Under the pieces are notes generated by a model. It was not told the origin of the DNA. It saw nothing but the letters and a program-made list of their open reading frames with translations, and did no database searches. From contig NZ_CAJXWX010000022.1 of assembly GCF_913062585.1 (NCBI RefSeq), positions 1 to 64,000 on the forward strand: a stretch of DNA of 64,000 nt, in the 5' to 3' direction. Source of the stretch: an uncultured Sphingomonas sp. Its GTDB lineage: Bacteria; Pseudomonadota; Alphaproteobacteria; Sphingomonadales; Sphingomonadaceae. The position numbers and the translations under genes were made by a program. This document shows, one piece after another, positions 56,960 through 64,000 of the stretch. Each line of letters starts with the position of its first letter. Position 1 is the stretch's first letter.

Positions 56960-59857
56960 TCAGTCTGATTGAGTGGAGCGAACAGCGGCGGAGGGCGTGG
57001 CCACCGGCGCTTCGGGCAGGACCCGGATCTCGAAACCGGGTCGCGACGGCCCGGCATAGCGCGCCAGGGCGGCGCGAACCTGGTCGATCGTGACGGCCTC
57101 GCGGGTGGCGATACCCTGGCGGATCAGGGTCATGATGCGCGGATCGTCGAAATCATTGCCCAGCACGCTCGTCCAATAGGCGTTGTTGCTGCGCGCGCGC
57201 TTGGCATTGCCTAGGATCGTCGCTTTCGCCCGCGCGAACTCGTCGGGTTTCGGCCCGTTCGTCGCCAGATCGGTCATGATCGCCGACAGCGCCTTCTCGA
57301 AATCCTCGATCCGGTTCACGCCCAGCTGCGCCCCCACCTGCAGGATGCCGTAATGCGGCATTTCGACATAACCGGGGTGGCTGGCAAAGGGCGAATAGCT
57401 GCCGCCCTGCGTCTCGCGGAACCCTTCGATCAGGCGGGTTTCGATAATCTGGCTGGCGACGTCCAGCGCGCGAACCTCCGTGATGTCGTCGAGCAGGCCC
57501 AGGGTCGGCCAGGCGCGCACGACCATGGCCTGCCCTGCGTCACCCTTGTGGAACAGTGTGATGGGCGATGCCGCCGGGATCGTCGCCCGCACATCGCTGC
57601 GCTCGGGATCGGGGCGAATGTCCTTGCGCGGAGGCAGCGTGCCGAAGCTGCGCGCGACCGCGTCAACGACGGCGGCCCGGTCGAAATCGCCGACCACGGA
57701 GATCTGGATCGGCCCAGCCGCCAGCCGCGGCTCCCAATAGCTGCGAAAGGCGGGCAGCGTCAGCGCGGCGATCTCGTTCATCGGCGGCAGGCCGCGAAAC
57801 CGCGTATCGCCGCCATAAAGATAAGGCCCCGAAAAGGCGCGCAGGACCGATGACGGCTGGCTATAGGTTGCCTGATAGCTGGCGATCATGCTGTCGCGCA
57901 GGCGCGAGACGGTCACCGGGCGATACTGGTTCTGGCTCACCCCCACGGCCATCAGTTTCAGCATGTCGGCGACATTCTGCCCGTCGCTGGCCCCGTCGAC
58001 GCTGATCGCATCGAGCGCCTGCCCCGCGCGAAAGCCGATATTGCGCCCCGCCAGCAACCGGGTCAGCTCGTCGGGGCGGAACGGGCCGAAGCCGCTGCCC
58101 ATGACCATGCTGCTGGTCCAGCTGAGCCCCGGATCGCTGCGCGCCTCGCCCAACAGGCCATGGCCGATCCGAACGTTGACGCGGATGCGATCCTTTTCGA
58201 AATCGGTCTGCTTCAGGTCCAGCTCGATTCCGTTGGAGAACCGGACCCGCTCGATGCCCAGATCGGGAATGGTGGCGGTCGAGGCGACGGTGGCGGGCGT
58301 GCCCGGCAGCTTCAGCTCGTCCATCGAGACCGCGCGGATCTTCGCCTCGCGCACCGCCGCGACCTTTTTGACGTCCGCCAGGGCCGTCGCCACCGCCGCG
58401 TCGCCGCCCGACACGGGCACCGAGGAATAGAGCATCAGGCGCGGCTCGGGCGCGAGCAGACGGCGGATCGTCGCCTGGACCGAGGCCGGATCGAAGCTCT
58501 TGCGCTGCGCGGCGAACAGGTCGCGATAAAAGGCGTTGGGCGCGGTGACATCGCCCTGCTCGACATCGTTGACATAGCCATTGGCCAGCCCGGACGACGA
58601 GGCCGTCGGCTCCTCGGCCACCTGCCGGTCCAGATAGATGGCCATCTGCTTGACCTGGGTGTCGATTTCCTCCTGCGACGGCGGCTCGGCCAGCGCGCCG
58701 TTCAGCACGCCTGCGGCCTGGTCGAACGCCGCCTTCCAATTGCCCGGCTTGAACCCCAGCGCCAGGGTCAGCTGGTCCTGGATATGGCGGTTGGCGGTGT
58801 TGGTCAGCTGCCCGCCGATCAGCGCGCCGCCCTTCTGCGCCTCGGTCGACAGCCGCTGGTTGAGCACGCCCAGTGCGACCCAGTCCTGATATTGCCGCTG
58901 CTGCCGGGCGATGGTCCAGGGCCGCTCGTCATGCGGCGTGACATAGGCCATCTGGAGGCTGTTGGGCATTTGCGGATCGACCACCGCCGCGGAATCGCGC
59001 GGGGGCTTGGTCGGCGCACCGAAATCGGGCGCCGCAGGCTCCGCCCCCACCGCGCGCCAGCCGCTGAAGTTACGGCGGATCTGCGCTTCCAGCATGGCGG
59101 GATCGGCATCGCCGACCACGATCACCTGCGCTCGCGACGGCCGATACCAGCTCTTGTAATAAGCGCGCAGGCGATCGGCGCTCGCCCCCGACAGGGTCGC
59201 CTCGCTGCCGATGATGTTGCGCACCGCCGCCTTGGTGCCCGCCAGCATGATGGGGTTGGCGACCGCCTGGACCTTCTGCGCGAGCGGGGTCAGGCGCATC
59301 GCGCGCTCGGCCAACACCACCTTGCGCTCCGTCTCCAGCGCGGCCGGGGCGATCGTCGCGCTGCTCATCATTTCCGACAGCACCTCCATCGCCTGGGCAT
59401 AGGAGGCTTCGTCGTTGCGCGGCAGGTCGAGGACATAGGTGGTCGCGGTCAGGCCGGTAAAGGCGTTGGTATCGCTGCCGAAGCTCGCGCCCAGCCGCTG
59501 CCAGATCTTCACCCCCTCGCCGTCCGCCAGCTTCCGGGTGCCGCGAAAGACCATATGTTCGAGCAGGTGGCTCCAGCCCTGCTGCTCGTCGGTTTCCATC
59601 AGGCCGCCCGCGTCGATCCGGATGCGCACCGCGATCGTGCCCGGCGGCTGCGTCCCCCGCCGCACGGCATAGCGCAGCCCGTTGGGCAACGTGCCCGTCC
59701 GCCAGGCCGGATCGGCCGGAAGATCGCTGCCCGCGCTCTGCCACGATGCCGATACCACCGGCGCCTGTGGCTTCGTGGCCATCGGCGCGGCGGTCTGCGC
59801 AACGACCGGCGCGGCCAGAACCAACAGGATGGCCGTCGACGTCTTACCAAAAATCAT
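56960..59857 (-). CDS. M16-family zinc metallopeptidase (exported, 965 aa)
   Basis: It has a signal peptide (MIFGKTSTAILLVLAAPVVA) and an N-terminal M16 domain with HLLEH (His97, Glu100, His101) and a distal Glu near 184 (ERKVVLAERAM). The C-terminal partner half follows with GIELDLKQTDFEKDRIRVNV. It is a pitrilysin/PqqL-like periplasmic peptidase, distinct from the one at 21576-24335, and no copy of the TGCAAG operator lies upstream. A 103-base gap separates it from the DUF2721 gene upstream. Confidence 0.92.
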   Translation of the reverse strand: MIFGKTSTAILLVLAAPVVAQTAAPMATKPQAPVVSASWQSAGSDLPADPAWRTGTLPNGLRYAVRRGTQPPGTIAVRIRIDAGGLMETDEQQGWSHLLEHMVFRGTRKLADGEGVKIWQRLGASFGSDTNAFTGLTATTYVLDLPRNDEASYAQAMEVLSEMMSSATIAPAALETERKVVLAERAMRLTPLAQKVQAVANPIMLAGTKAAVRNIIGSEATLSGASADRLRAYYKSWYRPSRAQVIVVGDADPAMLEAQIRRNFSGWRAVGAEPAAPDFGAPTKPPRDSAAVVDPQMPNSLQMAYVTPHDERPWTIARQQRQYQDWVALGVLNQRLSTEAQKGGALIGGQLTNTANRHIQDQLTLALGFKPGNWKAAFDQAAGVLNGALAEPPSQEEIDTQVKQMAIYLDRQVAEEPTASSSGLANGYVNDVEQGDVTAPNAFYRDLFAAQRKSFDPASVQATIRRLLAPEPRLMLYSSVPVSGGDAAVATALADVKKVAAVREAKIRAVSMDELKLPGTPATVASTATIPDLGIERVRFSNGIELDLKQTDFEKDRIRVNVRIGHGLLGEARSDPGLSWTSSMVMGSGFGPFRPDELTRLLAGRNIGFRAGQALDAISVDGASDGQNVADMLKLMAVGVSQNQYRPVTVSRLRDSMIASYQATYSQPSSVLRAFSGPYLYGGDTRFRGLPPMNEIAALTLPAFRSYWEPRLAAGPIQISVVGDFDRAAVVDAVARSFGTLPPRKDIRPDPERSDVRATIPAASPITLFHKGDAGQAMVVRAWPTLGLLDDITEVRALDVASQIIETRLIEGFRETQGGSYSPFASHPGYVEMPHYGILQVGAQLGVNRIEDFEKALSAIMTDLATNGPKPDEFARAKATILGNAKRARSNNAYWTSVLGNDFDDPRIMTLIRQGIATREAVTIDQVRAALARYAGPSRPGFEIRVLPEAPVATPSAAVRSTQSD

Positions 59858-59960
59858 GATGCGGTCTTGTCCCCACTACCCGGGATCAAGGCTGCCCCAG
59901 CCCGCATCATCCATGCAAGCGGGGCGAGATGACAATTCGTCCATGTCGTGCCCTTGCGCG

Positions 59961-60380
59961 TCAGCCCGGATCGTCCTCGTCGCGCAAGGTCCGCCCGGCC
60001 AGGATGATCTCGGCGACGAAACAGACGAGGCCGCCGACCGCGCAGACCAGACCGCCGCCGAAGAATAGGAACAGGATCGACGAATGGCCCGAGGCGCGCA
60101 GCACGCCGAAGAACAGGGTGATCGCCGCGCAACAGGTCATCACCCCGGCCGCCGCCCCGAGCGTGACCGCCACGTCCAGAAAACGCGACCGCAGCCGCAG
60201 CCGATCCATCTCGACCCGGCTGACCCCGTTTTCCTTCTTCAGCACATGGATGCGGTCGCTGATCCGCCCCAGCCGCGTCGAAAAGACATTCAGCAGCGCC
60301 CCCACCGCCGTCAGCAGGAAGATCGGGGTCAACGCCAGCTGGATGACATGCGCCGCCGCGCTCAACGGCTCGCGGATCAC
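59961..60380 (-). CDS. DUF2721-family membrane protein
   Basis: 139 residues. There are three membrane segments (about 12-32, 69-93 and 100-128) with a basic cytoplasmic loop STRLGRISDRIHVLKKE typical of DUF2721. The start is GTG at 60380, overlapping the acetyltransferase stop (GTGA). It is the last gene of the overlapped series that begins with the NRPS. Function unknown. Confidence 0.82.
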   Translation of the reverse strand: MIREPLSAAAHVIQLALTPIFLLTAVGALLNVFSTRLGRISDRIHVLKKENGVSRVEMDRLRLRSRFLDVAVTLGAAAGVMTCCAAITLFFGVLRASGHSSILFLFFGGGLVCAVGGLVCFVAEIILAGRTLRDEDDPG

Positions 60381-60913
60381 CGGGGACGCTCCAGCCGGGC
60401 GATGGCCGCAGCGAGCGCCGCATCGCGCCGTCGGGCCAGTTCTTCAACGGACACGGCCGCCAGGTCGAAACGCAATTCGTGCATCGTCATGCCCGACCGA
60501 TAGCCCTCGGGCCAGACCGCCATTCCCTCGAACCCGCAATGGCGGAAGAAGGGCGCCACGCCGGGCGAGGTGTCGACCGTGACATAGCGGGTCGGCGGCT
60601 CGGCATGCTGCGCGACATGCAGCAAGCGCTCGAACAGCAGCAACCGGCCCAGCCCGCTGCCATGATGCGCCCGCGCAGCCATGCCCCAATAGAGCAGCGC
60701 CTTGTTATAATGCTCCCAAAGCTCGTAACCGCCGAACGCCGCGACCGCATCGTCCACCGTGACGACGAAAGCCGGACCGTCGGGATCGTCCAGCGTCTCC
60801 TCCAGCCATTCGCGGTCCCCGGCCCCGAAATATTCGGGCAGATTGCTGTCGAAGATCGCCAGCACGGCGTCGCGGTCGCCTTCCGCGTAAGGCCGGACCT
60901 GGTCCGCGCTCAT
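60377..60913 (-). CDS. GNAT-family acetyltransferase
   Basis: 178 residues. The acetyl-CoA-binding motif is MAARAHHGSGLGRLLLFERL, following the YELWEHYNKALLYWG strand, and the C-terminal part includes APFFRHCGFEGMAVWPEGY. The N-acceptor is unknown. It overlaps the phosphopantetheinyl transferase gene (ATGA) upstream and DUF2721 (GTGA) downstream, so it may modify the NRPS product or an export intermediate. Confidence 0.85.
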   Translation of the reverse strand: MSADQVRPYAEGDRDAVLAIFDSNLPEYFGAGDREWLEETLDDPDGPAFVVTVDDAVAAFGGYELWEHYNKALLYWGMAARAHHGSGLGRLLLFERLLHVAQHAEPPTRYVTVDTSPGVAPFFRHCGFEGMAVWPEGYRSGMTMHELRFDLAAVSVEELARRRDAALAAAIARLERPR

Positions 60914-61476
60914 GCGGCCTCTGCCCAGATGGCGAGCGTTTCGATCCCGCGCCCGTCTTCGCGGGTCCAGCAATGCGAGGTCCCGCCACAATGCGCGGTC
61001 GCCCGGACCGGGTCGATCAGCCTGGTGTCGATCGCCTCGGGCGCGATGCGGCGGGGAGTGCCGATCAGCTTGGCGTGCGCTTCCTTGATCGTCCAGCGCC
61101 GCAGCCATTGGCGCGACCGTTCTGCCAGAGGTGCGGCACGGACCGCGTTCGCCTCCTGCACGGTCATCATGTCCCAGAGCGGGGCCATATCGTCCACAGC
61201 CTCGCGGTCGACCGCCACCGCATAAGGGGCGGCGGCCACGAGGCACCAGCCGCCACGCCCCGACAGGCTGATATGCCAGCCATTTGGAAAGAGAACTTCG
61301 GGCTTGCCCTCAGGATTGCGCGCCAGCCGTACCGCCCCGGCGGACAGATGGCCCAGCAGCGCCGTCGCCAGGGGCCCTCGCTCCCCCGCGCCCGGATCGG
61401 CGACGCGCCACACGACCGGCGACACGCCGTCCCAGTGCAGGGCGTCGAGCGGCCCGTCATGCCAGAGCGGGGTCAT
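60910..61476 (-). CDS. 4'-phosphopantetheinyl transferase (Sfp-type)
   Basis: 188 residues. The superfamily pattern is present: AVAVDREAVDD (the Mg-binding Asp-x-Glu region) and RRWTIKEAHAKLIGTP (W-x-x-KEA-x-x-K). It would load phosphopantetheine onto the carrier domain of the adjacent synthetase. The ATG at 61476 overlaps the synthetase stop (ATGA), and its own stop overlaps the acetyltransferase start. Dedicated activation of that NRPS is a strong inference. Confidence 0.88.
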   Translation of the reverse strand: MTPLWHDGPLDALHWDGVSPVVWRVADPGAGERGPLATALLGHLSAGAVRLARNPEGKPEVLFPNGWHISLSGRGGWCLVAAAPYAVAVDREAVDDMAPLWDMMTVQEANAVRAAPLAERSRQWLRRWTIKEAHAKLIGTPRRIAPEAIDTRLIDPVRATAHCGGTSHCWTREDGRGIETLAIWAEAA

Positions 61477-64000
61477 GCCCCGGTGACGATCCGCGCCGGG
61501 CTGCCTTCCCAATTGGTCCCGGCGGGCAGGCTCTCGCCCTTCATCACCACCGACAGGTCGCCCAGCTGCGCGTCCGCCCCGACCTCTGCGTCGTACAGAA
61601 CGATCGCCAGCGAGCCGATCGTCGCGCGGTCGCCGACCGTGATCGCGCCGACCTTCATCACCCGGTCCTCGAACAGATGCGTCTGGAGCCCGGCATAGTC
61701 GTTCAGCGCGACATCGTCGCCGATCGTGACCAGGTCGTGCTCGGTCAGGTCGGTCGTGTCGATGTAACAGCGCTTGCCGACCTTCGCCCCCATCAGGCGC
61801 AGGTACAGGCCGATCCAGGGCGTGCCGCGCAGCGGCTCGAGCAGATTGGCGACCGCCAGATTCTCATAGGTCGCGGTGACCAGCTCGGTCCGCCAGACAA
61901 AGGTGCTCCAGAGCGGCGCGGTCGTCACCTTGTACCGCCCAACGACCAGCCATTTCAGCGCCAGCACGAACGCGCCGCAGGCCAGGCAGAAGCCGACATA
62001 CAGGAACGGGAAGGCCGAGATGATGACCAGCCCGCCGCGCTCCAGATCGTCCAGATCGCCGACGATCGACAGCAAAGCACTGAAGAACACCAGGAAGGCG
62101 GTCAGCGACAAGGTGGTGCGGATCGCCTCGATCGACAGGCGCGTCGCGATCAGCCCCTTGGACGGGTTGAAGCGGGCGCCCTCGTCGAACATCGTCGCGA
62201 CCTGCCGCACCGGCAGCTTGATTGCAGGCGAGCCGAACCAGGTGCTGCCCGCCTCGGTCGCCAGTTCGGGGCTCTCGGGCGGCTTGGACAGGACGCCGAT
62301 CAGCACCTCGTCGCCGATCTGCGCGCCGGTCGGCAACAGCGCCGAATTGCCGATGAAGCTGCGACGGCCGATCTTCGTATGCGCCAGCTCGATGGTGCCA
62401 TGGCCGATCTTGGCCGCGCCAAAGATGACCGAGTCCGCGATGAAACTCTCCGGCCCGATCTCGACCAGGTCGGGGACGATCGCACTGGCGGTGGAGATTT
62501 CCGCCCGCCGCCCGACCTTCACGCCCAGCGCCCGGTACCAAGGGATGACGTAGAGCGTGGCGAAGATGGGATGCAGCAGGCGCAGCGCCAGGTCGTTGAT
62601 CTGCCGCACCATCCAGTAACGGACATAGAACCAGCTATCGAGCCGGTACACGCCCGGCTTCACCCGCCCCAGCACCAGCCGCTTGGCCAGCACCGTCAGC
62701 ACGCACATCATCACGATATAGGTGGCGGCGAGCAACGGCGAGACGAGCATGTAACCATAGCCGGTCGTCGCCCAGTCCAACTCGATCAGCGCGATCAGGC
62801 CCGGCGCGATCGGCAGGATGGCGATGATCGGCAACAGCAGCGCGCCGATGAAGATCGCCAGCGACGGCCCCGCCCGTTTACCGGTCGTGATGACCTCGCC
62901 GGGCTCGACCATCCGGTCGAAGGCGGCGGGCGAGCCGGTCCAGCGCTGGCGTGGCGGAATCACCGTCTCGGCCGGCAGCGCGGCCATATCGTCCAGGATC
63001 GCATCCTCACCCAGGGTGCAATCGCGGCCGACCACCGCCTGCCCCCCGACAAAAGACCGCGCGCCGAGCGTCACCCTGCCCAGCCGCAACAGCCCGCGCT
63101 CGACCGAGCTGGTCGCCATCACCGCCTGGTCGCTGACGATGGCATCGTCGCCGCAGGTGAACAGGTCGGCGGTGTCAATCACGCCGTTGCCGATATAGGC
63201 GCGCTTGCCGATCTTCGCGCCCAGCATCCGGTAATAGCCCCGGATCATCGGCGTGCCCGCCAGATAGGGCGTTGCCGTCACCGCGATGATCCGCCGCACC
63301 AGCCACCAGCGGAAATAGGTGCCGCCCCATAGCGGATAGTCCCCCACCTTGAACCGCCCCGCGATCAGCCACTTGGCGGCGATCGAGAACAGCATCGAGG
63401 CGACCGGCACGATGGTGAAGAACAAGGCGCTCAGGATCAGAGCGTCGATCCGGCTCATCCGCCCCGCAAGGTGCGTATAGGCGACATAGGGGAAGAACCA
63501 TTGCAGCCCGGCAATGGTATAGATGGGCAGCAGCGCCACGGTCTGCGCCGCGACGCACAGCATCCGCTTCCATTCGGGGACGCGGCGGAAACTCTCTTCG
63601 GTCGCGACGGTGACCGGCGCGGTGCCGCCGATCCGGGTCGCCAGCGCGCGGATGGTCGGCGCGGCGTACAGATCCTCCAGCGACAGGCCCTCCAGCCCCG
63701 CCACCTTGCGCGCCGCCGACACCAGCCGCGCGGCCTTCAGCGAGTGGCCGCCAAGGTCCTCGAACAGATCATCGGTGACCGACACCGGCTGTGGCGCGAA
63801 CGCCTCGGTCCAGATGGCGTGGAGCTTTTCCTCCATCGGCGTTGCCGGCGCTTCGAGCTGGCGCCCCGTATCGACGGTGATCTCTGGCTTTACCAACGCC
63901 TTGCGATCGACTTTGCCCGAGGCGGGCAAGGTCGGCAGCGCGGCCAGCACCTGATAGGCGGCGGGGCGCATGTAATTGGGCAGACGCTCGGTGACCCGCG
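61473..64000 (-). CDS. Pls/PosA-type nonribosomal peptide synthetase, C-terminal part
   Basis: The gene runs off the window; about 841 residues are visible. They begin in the last part of an adenylation domain (ERLPNYMRP, then LPASGKVDRKAL, the A10 motif). A carrier domain with DDLFEDLGGHSLKAARL follows, whose Ser accepts phosphopantetheine. The rest is a long membrane region with about six helices and three soluble segments containing left-handed beta-helix hexapeptide repeats (for example RAYIGNGVIDTAD and RSFIGNSALLPTGAQIGDE). This A-T-membrane-hexapeptide order is that of Pls, the epsilon-poly-lysine synthetase, and its relatives. Selectivity cannot be read because the adenylation core is outside. 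The PPTase, acetyltransferase and DUF2721 genes follow in overlap. Confidence 0.9.
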   Translation of the reverse strand, partial: RVTERLPNYMRPAAYQVLAALPTLPASGKVDRKALVKPEITVDTGRQLEAPATPMEEKLHAIWTEAFAPQPVSVTDDLFEDLGGHSLKAARLVSAARKVAGLEGLSLEDLYAAPTIRALATRIGGTAPVTVATEESFRRVPEWKRMLCVAAQTVALLPIYTIAGLQWFFPYVAYTHLAGRMSRIDALILSALFFTIVPVASMLFSIAAKWLIAGRFKVGDYPLWGGTYFRWWLVRRIIAVTATPYLAGTPMIRGYYRMLGAKIGKRAYIGNGVIDTADLFTCGDDAIVSDQAVMATSSVERGLLRLGRVTLGARSFVGGQAVVGRDCTLGEDAILDDMAALPAETVIPPRQRWTGSPAAFDRMVEPGEVITTGKRAGPSLAIFIGALLLPIIAILPIAPGLIALIELDWATTGYGYMLVSPLLAATYIVMMCVLTVLAKRLVLGRVKPGVYRLDSWFYVRYWMVRQINDLALRLLHPIFATLYVIPWYRALGVKVGRRAEISTASAIVPDLVEIGPESFIADSVIFGAAKIGHGTIELAHTKIGRRSFIGNSALLPTGAQIGDEVLIGVLSKPPESPELATEAGSTWFGSPAIKLPVRQVATMFDEGARFNPSKGLIATRLSIEAIRTTLSLTAFLVFFSALLSIVGDLDDLERGGLVIISAFPFLYVGFCLACGAFVLALKWLVVGRYKVTTAPLWSTFVWRTELVTATYENLAVANLLEPLRGTPWIGLYLRLMGAKVGKRCYIDTTDLTEHDLVTIGDDVALNDYAGLQTHLFEDRVMKVGAITVGDRATIGSLAIVLYDAEVGADAQLGDLSVVMKGESLPAGTNWEGSPARIVTGA

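Overview
The window is GC-rich and gene-dense. It has three TonB-dependent receptors, several Tat-exported enzymes, many genes joined by 4-base ATGA overlaps, and intergenic inverted repeats. This suggests an alphaproteobacterium of the Sphingomonas type; that is an inference from gene content and style, because no rRNA or tRNA gene is present to confirm it.

Region 1 (1-25.2 kb) is an envelope regulon. A TonB-dependent receptor with a disrupted 5' end and an exported RidA protein come first. A long minus-strand block follows. It runs from 21.4 kb down to 8.3 kb as a Bat-type operon: a membrane protein with a Gly/Ser/Pro linker, a DUF58 protein, a BatA-like protein, a von Willebrand A membrane protein, a 1763-residue periplasmic TPR protein and a sensor histidine kinase. 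Below it lie a second TonB receptor, an OmpR-type response regulator and a MoxR ATPase. Divergent from the block are an M16 zinc peptidase and a two-domain retropepsin-like aspartic peptidase. Four copies of a direct repeat, TGCAAG-N5-TGCAAG, sit upstream of the Bat operon, the M16 gene, the TonB receptor and moxR, each oriented toward its gene. With an 11-base period, this is the expected architecture for an OmpR/PhoB-family operator. I propose that the local two-component system controls all four transcription units.

Region 2 (25.2-50.5 kb) looks like a peptidoglycan-scavenging island. The sugar side holds an SSS transporter, murQ, a PP2C-like phosphatase, D-lactate dehydrogenase (dld), a serine hydrolase, a GH84 hexosaminidase and a BadF-type amino-sugar kinase, and ends in a 47-residue remnant of a Tat-exported protein. 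The peptide and D-amino-acid side is a minus-strand series: S45 acylase, D-aminoacylase, DgcN, DgcA, a glutamate-type symporter, a LysR regulator and DacB. A third TonB receptor, a second S45 acylase without a leader and a second serine hydrolase lie on the plus strand. Together these could import and hydrolyse muropeptides, convert MurNAc-6-P to GlcNAc-6-P plus D-lactate, oxidise the lactate, and turn D-glutamate into L-glutamate.

Region 3 (50.5-60 kb) carries poxB, a FUSC-type membrane protein, a GH43 glycosidase, a small acidic protein, katG and a second M16 peptidase, with two intergenic repeat elements and a clear terminator. Region 4 (60-64 kb) is a tightly overlapped minus-strand operon running in from beyond the window: the C-terminal part of a Pls/PosA-type nonribosomal peptide synthetase, a phosphopantetheinyl transferase, a GNAT acetyltransferase and a DUF2721 membrane protein. 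No CRISPR array, insertion sequence, phage gene or RNA gene was recognised.
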